A stretch of DNA of 64,000 nt from Alphaproteobacteria bacterium. Its GTDB lineage: Bacteria > Pseudomonadota > Alphaproteobacteria > Reyranellales > Reyranellaceae. This document shows, in pieces, positions 39,666 through 47,809 of the stretch; within the stretch, counting starts at the first letter, position 1, and each line of letters starts with the position of its first letter. A program made the position numbers and the translations under genes. The DNA is taken from assembly GCA_019635875.1 (NCBI GenBank), contig JAHBYP010000002.1:806001-870000 (forward strand), given 5' to 3'. Below the pieces are notes generated by a model. That model was not told the origin of the DNA and did no database searches. It saw only the letters and a list, made by a program, of their open reading frames with translations.

Positions 39666-41399
39666 CTACTTGGTCGGCGGCGGGATGAAGATCGGCGGCG
39701 GATTGTCGTCGGTGTCGGGACTGGGCGGCAGCTCGATCCTGATCTTTGCCGGATCGACCTTCGGCCCCTTGTCGAGGCTGGCGGTGACCATGCCGGGGAA
39801 GGCGATCACCAGCGCCACCATGACGACCTGGATGCAGACATAGGGCACGGCGCCCCAGTAGATCTGCGCCGTCGTGACGCCGTCGGTCATCCTGCCCGTG
39901 ACCTTGTCGATGTACGGCTTGTCGGGCGCGACGCTGCGCAAATAGAACAGCGCGAAGCCGAAGGGCGGATGCATGAACGAGGTCTGCATGTTGACGCCCA
40001 GCAGCACGCCGAACCAGACCAGGTCGATGCCGAGCGCCTGGGCCGGCTTGACGAGCAGCGGGATGATGATGAACGCCAGCTCGAAGAAGTCGAGGAAGAA
40101 GGCGAGCAGGAACACCAGGATGTTGACGACGATCAGGAAGCCGATGGGGCCGCCGGGCAGGCCGAGCAGCAGATGCTCGACCCACAGGTCGCCGTTGACG
40201 CCGTAGAAGGTCAGGCTGAACACCCGCGCGCCGACCAGGATGAAGATCACGAACGCCGACAGCTTGGCGGTGGCGTCGATGGCCTGCCTGAGCAGGCTCC
40301 AGGTCAGGCGACGGTAGGACATCGCCATCAGCAGGGCGCCGGTCGCGCCCATGGCGCCGCCCTCGGTCGGCGTCGCCAGGCCGATGAAGATCGTGCCCAG
40401 CACCAGGAAGATCAGCGCCAGCGGCGGCATCATCACCAGCACGACCTGCTGCGCCAGCCGGCTGAGGATGCCGAGCCGGGCGTACTTGTTGGCGAGGGCG
40501 ACGAGATAGGCGATCAGCCCGACGAAGGCCGCCGACCAGATCGGCGCCCAGTCGAGGCCGTGCGAGAGCGCCATGCCGCCCAGGATGCAGGCGCCGACGA
40601 CCGCCGCCAGCGAGGCGTAGCCGACGCCGCCGTCATCGTCGCGGAAGGCGATCGCGTCGGGCGGCAGGGCCGGCGCCAGCTTCGGATTGAGCAGCGTCCT
40701 GCCGAGGATGTAGCCGGCGTAGAGCGAGGTCAGCACGAGGCCGGGGATGATCGCGCCGGCATACATGTCGCCGACCGAGCGGCCGAGCTGGTCGGCGAGC
40801 ACGATCAGCACGAGGCTGGGCGGGATGATCTGCGCCAGGGTGCCGGAGGCGGCGATCGTGCCCACCGCCAGCCGCCGGTCGTAGCCGTAGCGCAGCATGA
40901 TCGGCAGCGAGATCAGGCCCATCGAGATCACCGAGGCGGCGACCACGCCGGTCGTCGCCGCCAGCAGCGCGCCGACGAAGACGACGGCGAAGGCCAGGCC
41001 GCCCGGCATCGGCCCGAACAGCTGGCCGACCGTGTCGAGCAGGTCCTCCGCCATGCCGCTGCGCTCGAGGATCAGGCCCATGAAGGTGAAGAACGGGATC
41101 GCCAGCAGCGTGTCGTTCTCCATGATGCCGAAGATGCGGATCGGCAGCGCCTGGAAGAGCGACGGCTGGAACAGGCCGAGGTCGATGCCGACCAGCCCGT
41201 AGAGCAGGCCGCAGGCGGCGAGCGCGAAGGCCACCGGATAGCCGAGCAGCAGCAGCACGACCATGGAGGCGAACATGATCGGCGCCATCTCGGCCTTGAT
41301 GAAGGCGACCGCCCAGGGCGCCTCGAGCACCAGCGCGGCGAAGATCAGCGCGCCGAGCGCGAGGAGGAAGACGACGAGAAGGGAACGGATGACGGTCAC
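39666..41399 (-). CDS. dctM: TRAP transporter large permease DctM
   Basis: Ion-driven transport subunit of a TRAP system; 577 residues, longer than the usual 425-450. It contains many transmembrane helices and DctM landmarks: MVVLLLLGYPVAFALAACGLLYG, LLAIPFFTFMGLILERSGMAEDLLD, GGLAFAVVFVGALLAATTGVVAASVISMGLISLPIMLRYGY, IIPPSLVLIVLADQLGRSVGDMYAGAIIPGL. The C-terminal third adds extra helices and ends in a proline-rich hydrophilic tail (DTDDNPPPIFIPPPTK), typical of the long DctM class that partners TakP-like receptors. The start is GTG (41399). It follows dctQ by 18 bases. Confidence 0.92.
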   Translation of the reverse strand: MTVIRSLLVVFLLALGALIFAALVLEAPWAVAFIKAEMAPIMFASMVVLLLLGYPVAFALAACGLLYGLVGIDLGLFQPSLFQALPIRIFGIMENDTLLAIPFFTFMGLILERSGMAEDLLDTVGQLFGPMPGGLAFAVVFVGALLAATTGVVAASVISMGLISLPIMLRYGYDRRLAVGTIAASGTLAQIIPPSLVLIVLADQLGRSVGDMYAGAIIPGLVLTSLYAGYILGRTLLNPKLAPALPPDAIAFRDDDGGVGYASLAAVVGACILGGMALSHGLDWAPIWSAAFVGLIAYLVALANKYARLGILSRLAQQVVLVMMPPLALIFLVLGTIFIGLATPTEGGAMGATGALLMAMSYRRLTWSLLRQAIDATAKLSAFVIFILVGARVFSLTFYGVNGDLWVEHLLLGLPGGPIGFLIVVNILVFLLAFFLDFFELAFIIIPLLVKPAQALGIDLVWFGVLLGVNMQTSFMHPPFGFALFYLRSVAPDKPYIDKVTGRMTDGVTTAQIYWGAVPYVCIQVVMVALVIAFPGMVTASLDKGPKVDPAKIRIELPPSPDTDDNPPPIFIPPPTK

Positions 41400-41417
41400 G
41401 GTGCGGTGTCCCCGATC

Positions 41418-41957
41418 TCAGTGCGGCCCGCTCTTCGGACCGTATGGATCGGGACCCGCGCCGCGCATGAAGGCGATCCGCTTGACGAGCTCCGAGACGC
41501 CCTGGAGGCCGAGCATGGCGAAGCCGACGACGATCAGCAGCTTGACCGGCCAGCGCAGCAGGCCGCCGGCGTTGCTCGACTGCTCCCAGCCGACAAAGGA
41601 CAGGTGGAAGTACGGCCAGGCCTCGATCACCATGACCACGCACAGCGGCAGCAGGAACACGACGTGGCCCAGTATGTCGATCCAGTCGCGGCCGCGCTGC
41701 GTCAGCCGGCTCGAGACGATGTCGATGCGGATGTGCTCGTTCTTGATCAGGGCATAGGCGGCGCACAGCATGAAGATGGCGCTGAACAGGTACCATTGCA
41801 GCTCCAGCCAGGCGTTGGAGCTGGTGCTGAAGACCTTGCGGATCACCGCGTTCACCGAACTGACCAGCACCGCGGCGAGCACAAGCCACGAGATCGCCCG
41901 TCCGACGTTCTCGTTGACGAGGTCGACTACACGCGAAAGCTTCAGCAACGCTTGCAC
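41418..41957 (-). CDS. dctQ: TRAP transporter small permease DctQ
   Basis: Four-helix membrane partner of DctM; 179 residues with helices near RAISWLVLAAVLVSSVNAVIRKVF, LQWYLFSAIFMLCAAYALIKNEHIRIDIV, ILGHVVFLLPLCVVMVIEAWPYF and LLRWPVKLLIVVGFAMLGLQGVSELVKRIAFM. The stretch NEHIRIDIVSSRLTQRGRDWID is the usual DctQ signature. I prefer the GTG at 41957, preceded by a good ggggag site at proper distance, over the GTG at 41996. It lies upstream of and probably co-transcribed with dctM. The receptors are encoded convergently. Confidence 0.9.
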   Translation of the reverse strand: MQALLKLSRVVDLVNENVGRAISWLVLAAVLVSSVNAVIRKVFSTSSNAWLELQWYLFSAIFMLCAAYALIKNEHIRIDIVSSRLTQRGRDWIDILGHVVFLLPLCVVMVIEAWPYFHLSFVGWEQSSNAGGLLRWPVKLLIVVGFAMLGLQGVSELVKRIAFMRGAGPDPYGPKSGPH

Positions 41958-42048
41958 TGGATCATCTCCCCACAGGGCTCGATCGCCTGTCGGCACGCCG
42001 CGGGCCTTGGCCGGGATAGCGTCCCGTTCGCTTGTCGGCGCGAATATT

Positions 42049-43308
42049 TCAGGCGTGTTTAGCAGAACCGCCGTTGCCGGCCAGCGCTATTTCCGCGCGG
42101 CCTGCGGCCTGATCGGCGTGTGAAATCAGCGCACCCGCGGCGCGCAGCGCCTCGATCTCGGACTCGGCCACGCCGGCCTCGCGCAGCACGGCAAGCGAGT
42201 CCTCGCCCAGCAGCGGCGCCCCCCGCGCATGGGCGCTGGGCGTGGCGGAGAATGCGACCGGCGGCGCCAGGGTCATGATCTCGCCCTCGCTGTGGTGCTC
42301 CACGGCACGGAACATGCCGCGTGCCTTGAGGTGCGGGTCCTCGGGCAGCTGCTCCAGCGACTTCACCGGCATGCAGGGGATCTCGCGCGCCTGCAGCGCC
42401 GCGGTCCACTCCGCCACCGTGCGCGTGGGCGTCAGTCGCTCGACCATGGCGTAGATCTCGGGGATGTGCAGCGAGCGCTGCGCCATGGTGGCGAAGCGCG
42501 GGTCGTCCATCACGGCGGGCTCGCCGGCGAGCTCGAAGAAGGCGCGCCAGTGCCGGTCGGTGTAGGGCAGGATCGCCAGGTAGCCATCGCGCGCGCGATA
42601 GGGCTTGCGCATCGGCGTCATCAGCCTGCTGTAACCAAGCTGGCCGTCGGGCGCGATGGAGCGCTCCCACAGGTGCTCGAGCATCAGCCAGTTCACCATG
42701 GTCTCGAACATCGGCACGTCGACCTTCTGGCCCTTGCCGCTGCGCACCTTGTGCATCAGCGCGCACAGGACCGCATAGGCCAGGGTGAGACCCACGGTCT
42801 TGTCGGCCATCACGGTCGGCGCGTAGCGCGGCGGGCCATCCTTGCCGCCCATCAGGGCGGCGACGCCCGAGACCGCCTGGATGGCGTCGTCATAGGCCGG
42901 CAGATGCCCGTAGGGGCCGTCCTCGTGATAGCCGTAGGCGCCGACGTAGCAGATCTGCGGGTTGACCCTGCGCACCGCCTCGTAGGACAGGCCGAGCCGG
43001 CTCATCGCCGCCGGCCGGATCGAATAGACCAGCGCGTCGGCGCCCTCGATCACCTTCATCAGCGCCGCCAGCGCCTCGGGCCGCTTCAGGTCGAGGCAAA
43101 GCGAGCGCTTGCCGCGGTTCACGAAGAGGTGGTGCGGGCCCATGCCGGGATTGGCCCTGGACGGGCCGACATGGCGCGTCGTGTCGCCCTCCGGCGATTC
43201 GACCTTGATCACCTCGGCGCCCTGCTCGGCCAGCATCAGCGTGGCGAAGGGCCCCAGCGCGACGACGGTCATGTCGACGATCTTCAGTCCAGCCAACGCA
43301 CCGGCCAT
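42049..43308 (-). CDS. CaiB/BaiF family (type III) CoA transferase
   Basis: Transfers CoA between carboxylic acids through an aspartyl-CoA intermediate. The 419 residues show GLKIVDMTVVALGPFATLMLAEQGAEVIKVESPEGDTTR at the N-terminus, FVNRGKRSLCLDLKRPEALAAL, and KVDVPMFETMVNWL, where the Asp aligns with the catalytic Asp of formyl-CoA transferase. ARDGYLAIL and REIPCMPVKSLEQLPEDPHLKARGMF follow. The ATG 43308 is preceded by gggggag; upstream ATGs at 43383 and nearby lack one. It starts 147 bp from the divergent DUF3859 lipoprotein gene. Substrate unknown; a catabolic role alongside the acyl-CoA ligase is plausible. Confidence 0.9.
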   Translation of the reverse strand: MAGALAGLKIVDMTVVALGPFATLMLAEQGAEVIKVESPEGDTTRHVGPSRANPGMGPHHLFVNRGKRSLCLDLKRPEALAALMKVIEGADALVYSIRPAAMSRLGLSYEAVRRVNPQICYVGAYGYHEDGPYGHLPAYDDAIQAVSGVAALMGGKDGPPRYAPTVMADKTVGLTLAYAVLCALMHKVRSGKGQKVDVPMFETMVNWLMLEHLWERSIAPDGQLGYSRLMTPMRKPYRARDGYLAILPYTDRHWRAFFELAGEPAVMDDPRFATMAQRSLHIPEIYAMVERLTPTRTVAEWTAALQAREIPCMPVKSLEQLPEDPHLKARGMFRAVEHHSEGEIMTLAPPVAFSATPSAHARGAPLLGEDSLAVLREAGVAESEIEALRAAGALISHADQAAGRAEIALAGNGGSAKHA

Positions 43309-43388
43309 CGCACGCTCCCCCAGCCCGACCCTTTGGGCGGCGGGCATCATGGCGAGGGGCTCCAGCCCCGTCGAGGCAACCAAATAGA

Positions 43389-43416
43389 TTGCGAGCGCTC
43401 ATTTTTGTTTTAGGAT
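43389..43416 (+). promoter_or_regulatory. Possible promoter for the DUF3859 lipoprotein
   Basis: TTGCGA (43389-43394) and TAGGAT (43411-43416) are spaced by 16 bases in the divergent gap, with a T-rich spacer. Each matches the sigma-70 hexamer in four of six positions. Confidence 0.35.
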
Positions 43417-43455
43417 AGGAGCGACTGCTCAATCAGAATGTCAGGGGAGAGACGC

Positions 43456-43983
43456 ATGCGGTGGGTTGCCCTTGTCCTGCTGACCGGTGCCCTGCTGGCC
43501 GGCCTGGCGGCCTGCGCCGCCGACACCACGGGCGGCAGGGGTGTCCGCGACATCGAGATCATCGAGGCGGGCATTTACGCCGTGCCGCCCAGCGCCCGCT
43601 CGACGCCCGTGGGCCTGTGCGAATCGTTGAGCGAGCCCGACCGGGCCGACGTCAACATCTCGGCCCAGGAACACACCACGCGCATCCCGGCGCGGCTGGG
43701 CACGATGTTCGGCGTCAAGTTCCGGCCGGTCGGCACAGTGGCCAATGGCGTCACCAATTTCCGCGTGCTGTGGCGCGCGCCCAACCCCGGCATTCCCGAC
43801 GCCGTCACCGGCAAGCCGCGGCGCGACGATGGCTGCGCCTACGCCTACCGGATGGGTGTCACCACCTTCCAGGGTTTCCGCTTCGAGCGTCCGGCCGAGC
43901 TGATCCCCGGTGCCTGGGCGCTGGAGATCTGGCACGGCGAACGCAAGCTGCTGGCCTACGGGTTTACAGTGTACAATCCCTGA
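43456..43983 (+). CDS. DUF3859 domain lipoprotein
   Basis: A 175-residue predicted lipoprotein with a short signal peptide and lipobox LAAC at Cys20. The body matches the DUF3859 family: IEIIEAGIYA at the start, FGVKFRPVG, TNFRVLWRAPNPGIPDAVTGKPRRDD and the closing FERPAELIPGAWALEIWHGERKLLAYGFTV. The family is predicted to be extracytoplasmic with unknown function. The start at 43456 is chosen because ggggaga lies just upstream; an ATG at 43438 is also in frame. Divergent from the CoA transferase gene. Confidence 0.85.
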   Translation: MRWVALVLLTGALLAGLAACAADTTGGRGVRDIEIIEAGIYAVPPSARSTPVGLCESLSEPDRADVNISAQEHTTRIPARLGTMFGVKFRPVGTVANGVTNFRVLWRAPNPGIPDAVTGKPRRDDGCAYAYRMGVTTFQGFRFERPAELIPGAWALEIWHGERKLLAYGFTVYNP

Positions 43984-44158
43984 CGGCCGGGGAATTTCCG
44001 CTCCAAGCAGCCACGCGGGTGGAGCCGGGCCGGATGAAGTCGCGCACGCGTCAGTCCACCGCGCATTACGCCCGATCGAAGGCCCCGCCCGGATGATCCG
44101 GACGCTGCCTGACGGGTCAGCTTGCGGATTCGTCATCACCGGGAAGTGAGGCGCGAGC

Positions 44159-44884
44159 ATGCTCTCTGAGGAAGCCATTGCCGCCTTGGCCATCGGCGTC
44201 GCGTTGCTTTTCGTCGCCGGCCTCGGGATCTTTCTATGGCGCTCCGAGCGGACGCGCCGCGAGGCGCTGGCGCGGCTCGCCGAGCGCCGGCGCTGGGTCG
44301 TCGATCCCCGGCCGGCATCGCTCGGCCCCGGTGTGCGCCTTCGGTTGACGCCGCGCGAGCGTGGCACCTGGGACTGCCGGGTGCACAGCCCGTCGACCAG
44401 CGGCTCGCGAAGCGGCGTGCGCAAGACCGAGTTCGAGGATGCCAGCGTCCGCTCGGCCGGTGGGCTCGTGCTCCTCGGCCCGCCGGTGCCGCGCGAGAAC
44501 GCGGCGTTTGCCACCGCCATGCTTTCGTCGCTCGACGGTCCGCTGGGCCGCCGCCTGCTGGCGATGGTGATCGGCGACCTCGCCGACGAGATCGGCGATC
44601 TGCGGCTGGTCGATGCGCCGGGCGACCGCCAGCGACCCTACGCGATGTTCGCGTCCGGCGATCCGCCGGCGCTGGAGCACGACGCGATCGAATCGACGAT
44701 GCGCGCCTGGATCCAGCGGTTCGACGGCGCGCAGGACTTTCCCATCATCGTCGTCGGATCGCGCTCGCTGCGCGTGAGGCTGCGGCGCGACGTGCGCGAC
44801 CTGGAGACGCTCGAGAGCTTCATCGACCTCGCGCTCGAGCTGCGCGAGCGCATCACCCGCACTGTCGCCGCCGCGCCGCCATAG
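44159..44884 (+). CDS. Single-pass membrane protein of unknown function
   Basis: A 241-residue protein I do not recognise. One N-terminal transmembrane helix (about residues 7-27, IAALAIGVALLFVAGLGIFLW) is followed by a basic segment and a cytoplasmic domain of about 200 residues. The domain has a repeated Arg-rich beta pattern (GVRLRLTPRERGTWDCRVHS, SLRVRLRRDVRDLETLESFIDLALELRERI). Codon use and GC pattern are like its neighbours. It lies 175 bp after the DUF3859 gene and 67 bp before the ligase gene on the same strand. Function cannot be inferred. Confidence 0.7.
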   Translation: MLSEEAIAALAIGVALLFVAGLGIFLWRSERTRREALARLAERRRWVVDPRPASLGPGVRLRLTPRERGTWDCRVHSPSTSGSRSGVRKTEFEDASVRSAGGLVLLGPPVPRENAAFATAMLSSLDGPLGRRLLAMVIGDLADEIGDLRLVDAPGDRQRPYAMFASGDPPALEHDAIESTMRAWIQRFDGAQDFPIIVVGSRSLRVRLRRDVRDLETLESFIDLALELRERITRTVAAAPP

Positions 44885-44951
44885 CGCCCCTTGACGCGAC
44901 CGGGCCTGCCGCCGGACCCTCGCCGGAAGATGGTGTTCGGGAGGGCGCGTC

Positions 44952-46493
44952 ATGGACGTGCGCACGCAGATGCGCAGCGCCGCCGGCTACTATGCCCAGC
45001 GCGAGGCGGTGGTCATGGGCGCGCGCCGGCTGAGCTTCGCCGAGGCGTGGCAACGCGGCGTGCGCATGGCCAACGGCCTGCTGGCGCTGGGGCTGCGGCC
45101 GCAGGACCGCGTCGCGGTGCTCGAGGACAACCGGCTGGAATCGTCGGACATCTTCCTCGGCGCCGGCATCGCCAACCTGGTGCGAGTGCCCCTTTATCCG
45201 CGCAACGCGCCGGATGCGCACCTGCACATGATGGGCCACACCAATTGCCGCGCCCTGGTGATCGACGAGAAATACCTGTCGGAGATTGCGCCGATCCGCG
45301 CCCAGCTGCCCGAGCTGGAGCACGTCCTGGTGCGCGATGGGGCATACGAGTCCTGGCTCGCCGCGCAATCGCCGGTCGATCCCGATCCGCCGATCGCGGA
45401 GACCGACAACTACATCATCCGCCACACCGGCGGCACCACCGGCAAGCCCAAGGGCGTGGCCTACTCGCATCGCGCCTGGCTCGCCGCCGGCCGCGACTGG
45501 TTCTACCTCTTCCCGCCGGTCGCGCCGGGCGATGCCTGCCTGCATCTCGGGCCGATCAGCCACGCCTCGGGCTACCAGTTCGTGCCGGTGTGGCTGGGCG
45601 GCGGCCGCAACATCATGGTCGACCGCTTCGATCCGGCCGAGGTGCTCGAGCTGATGGAGCGCGAGCGCATCGCCTATTTGTTCATGGTGCCGACCATGCT
45701 CAACGCGGTGAACCGTCAGCCCGGGCTCGACCGGCGCGACTTCTCCCATCTGAAGTGCCTGCTGGTGGCCGCCGCGCCGATCGCCGACGACACCGCGCTC
45801 GCGGCGAAGAAGCACTTCGGCCACGCGATGTACCAGGGCTACGGCCAGACCGAGGTGGTGCCGATCGCGATGATGGGGCCCAGGCAATGGTTCGCCACCG
45901 ACCTGCCGGGCTCCACGCCGCTGCGCTCCTGCGGCCTGCCCTTGCCCTTCGCGCAATTGCAGATCTGGGACGAGGACAACAGGCCGGTGCCGGCGGGCAC
46001 GGTGGGCGAGATCGTCGGCAAGACCGACGGCCAGATGACCGGCTTCTGGAACAATCCGGAAGCGACGGCCGAGCGCATGGTCGACGGCTGGGTGAAGACC
46101 GGCGATGTCGGCTACCTCGACGTCAACGGCTACCTCTACATGATCGACCGCGCCGGCGACATGATCGTATCGGGCGGCTTCAACATCTACCCGGCCGAGC
46201 TCGAGAACGCGCTGTGCGATCATCCCGACGTGATCGAGGCCGCGGTCTTCGGCATCCCGCACGAGCGCTGGGGCGAGACGCCCTGCGCGGTGTGCACGAT
46301 CCGGCCGAACGCCACCGTGAGCGAGGCGGCGCTGATTGCGCTGTGCGAGGAGAAGCTCGGCAACTACAAGCGGCCGGGCAAGATCGTGCTGCGTGCCGAT
46401 CCGCTGCCCAAGACGCCGGTGGGCAAGATCAAGCGCAAGGAGCTGCGCGAGCCGTTCTGGGCCGGCCACACGCGGCGCGTGGCGGGAGCCTGA
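44952..46493 (+). CDS. Acyl-CoA ligase / AMP-forming synthetase
   Basis: ANL-superfamily enzyme activating a carboxylic acid via an acyl-adenylate. The 513 residues show the P-loop-like RHTGGTTGKPKGV (about residues 156-168), GPISHASGY, the A5 motif YQGYGQTEVVPI, the A7-A8 region GWVKTGDVGYLDVNGYLYMIDRAGDMIVSGGFNIYPAELENAL and the catalytic Lys in LPKTPVGKIKRKELRE. It resembles long-chain/aromatic acid:CoA ligases; the substrate is not determined. A strong gggaggg site precedes the ATG. The next gene begins five bases after its stop, so the two form an operon. Confidence 0.92.
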   Translation: MDVRTQMRSAAGYYAQREAVVMGARRLSFAEAWQRGVRMANGLLALGLRPQDRVAVLEDNRLESSDIFLGAGIANLVRVPLYPRNAPDAHLHMMGHTNCRALVIDEKYLSEIAPIRAQLPELEHVLVRDGAYESWLAAQSPVDPDPPIAETDNYIIRHTGGTTGKPKGVAYSHRAWLAAGRDWFYLFPPVAPGDACLHLGPISHASGYQFVPVWLGGGRNIMVDRFDPAEVLELMERERIAYLFMVPTMLNAVNRQPGLDRRDFSHLKCLLVAAAPIADDTALAAKKHFGHAMYQGYGQTEVVPIAMMGPRQWFATDLPGSTPLRSCGLPLPFAQLQIWDEDNRPVPAGTVGEIVGKTDGQMTGFWNNPEATAERMVDGWVKTGDVGYLDVNGYLYMIDRAGDMIVSGGFNIYPAELENALCDHPDVIEAAVFGIPHERWGETPCAVCTIRPNATVSEAALIALCEEKLGNYKRPGKIVLRADPLPKTPVGKIKRKELREPFWAGHTRRVAGA

Positions 46494-46497
46494 CGGC

Positions 46498-47643
46498 ATG
46501 CGACGGCTGGCCCGCGCCGTCATCGTCCTTGTCCTGATCGTCAGTCCGCATCTCGCGCTGGCGCAGCCGGTGCCGCGGATCGACGCGCTGCGCGTGGCGT
46601 TCGAAGGCTGGATGAAGGAGTACGGCATCGACAAGGCTGTGCTTGTCGCGCGCACGCGCGACGGGGCGGACACGCTCGAGCACGGCTATGGCGGACAGGA
46701 TGCGAGGCAACGCGTGCTGCTGGCCAGCCTCAGCAAGGCGATCACCGGCCAGTGCGTCGCCGGCCTGATCGCCGTGGGCCGGCTGCGCTTCGACTCGACC
46801 GTGGCAGAGCTGCTGCGCCCGTTCTTCGCGACGCATGGCGAGCCAGCCGATCCGCGCATCAGGCAAGCGAGCGTGGCGCAGCTGCTGGAGCACCGCGCCG
46901 GCTTTGCCGCCGCGCCGCGCGATCTGATGACGCCGGCGGCGATGGAACTCTTGCAGAAGCGCAGGTCGCCGGCGACGGCGAGCCTGCAGGAGTTGCTGGC
47001 GGCTGCCCTGACCGTCCCGCTGCAATCGGCGCCGGGCGAGGCCTTCCGATATTCCAACGTCGGCTATCTCGTGCTGGGCGCGATCGTCGAGGTGGTGACC
47101 GGCGAGGACTATGAGCGCTTCTGTGCCCGAACCGTGCTGCAACCGGTGGGCATAGAGGATGGTGGCCTCGACCCGGACTGGCGCTCATTCTCCGCGTTCG
47201 GTGGCTGGCGCCTGAGCGGCGCCGAGTATCTGCGGGCTATGGCATCGCGACGCTTTCCGGCCTGCCGCGAATCGCTGGTCAGCGGCCGCGATCCGGCGCC
47301 AGCATTGGTGACGGACTGGAACGAGCAGGAGCGGTGCGAGCGGCCTATGCTGGGCACGATGCCGCCCGGGCCGGACGATCTCGCGCCGTTCCATTGGCTG
47401 GGCCGCAACGCGGCGCTGGTGCGTCGCGAGGTCAACGTCACCAGCGACGAGGCCCTGCATCTGCGGCGCTGGTATCGCTACTGGCACACCGGCTCGTGGG
47501 GCGTGGGACCGAACACGATCGGCATGCTCGCCGTCGAGCACGAGAGCGGGCTGTCGTGGTTCGTCTGGTTCACGCCGCGCCCGCCGCAGGCCGCGCGCGA
47601 TCGCCTGTTCGAGGCGCTGCTCGAGGCGGCGAAGGACGGGTAG
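46498..47643 (+). CDS. Secreted beta-lactamase-related serine hydrolase
   Basis: Class C beta-lactamase/penicillin-binding-protein-fold hydrolase. The 381 residues start with a signal peptide (MRRLARAVIVLVLIVSPHLALA). Catalytic motifs are S77-L-S-K80 (LLASLSKAITG), Y185-S-N187 (FRYSNVGYLVLGAI) and a C-terminal His-Thr-Gly (YWHTGSWGVG) in place of KTG. LLEHRAGF resembles the LLTHTSGL seen in esterase-like members. It is probably an esterase or peptidase rather than an antibiotic-resistance enzyme. It is coupled to the acyl-CoA ligase gene, hinting that it may release the acid the ligase activates (inference). Confidence 0.85.
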   Translation: MRRLARAVIVLVLIVSPHLALAQPVPRIDALRVAFEGWMKEYGIDKAVLVARTRDGADTLEHGYGGQDARQRVLLASLSKAITGQCVAGLIAVGRLRFDSTVAELLRPFFATHGEPADPRIRQASVAQLLEHRAGFAAAPRDLMTPAAMELLQKRRSPATASLQELLAAALTVPLQSAPGEAFRYSNVGYLVLGAIVEVVTGEDYERFCARTVLQPVGIEDGGLDPDWRSFSAFGGWRLSGAEYLRAMASRRFPACRESLVSGRDPAPALVTDWNEQERCERPMLGTMPPGPDDLAPFHWLGRNAALVRREVNVTSDEALHLRRWYRYWHTGSWGVGPNTIGMLAVEHESGLSWFVWFTPRPPQAARDRLFEALLEAAKDG

Positions 47644-47807
47644 CGTCACCCCGTCATCCTGAGCGCGGGCAGGGCGATCGCATCTCGCCCTCAAGGGGCC
47701 CGGGGCGCGCCACTCCAGTGGCGCGCCACTGGAGTGGTGCGCCCCGAAGACAGCCAACAAGCCATGTATGATCGCCCTGCGAGCGCTCGGGATGACAGGG
47801 TGACGCC
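47643..47807. repeat. Composite repeat: family D arms enclosing a second palindrome
   Basis: Outer arms (gcgtcaccccgtcatcctga..., 47643-47681, and its complement at 47770-47806) flank an inner, independent inverted repeat at 47702-47745 built on ccactccagtgg and gcgcgcc. It fills the gap between convergent serine hydrolase and glutamate dehydrogenase genes. The inner unit recalls the ccgctccagcgg unit at 15754-15834. Confidence 0.88.
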
Positions 47808-47809
47808 GC

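Noticed and set aside
39561..42062. 833-codon plus-strand frame opposite dctM/dctQ
   Set aside because: His/Asp/Gln/Arg-rich low-complexity product. The minus-strand DctM and DctQ proteins have clear membrane helices and family motifs.
46498..47643. Antibiotic-resistance beta-lactamase call
   Set aside because: The SxxK/YxN fold is shared with esterases and peptidases; HTG replaces KTG and nothing nearby suggests resistance.
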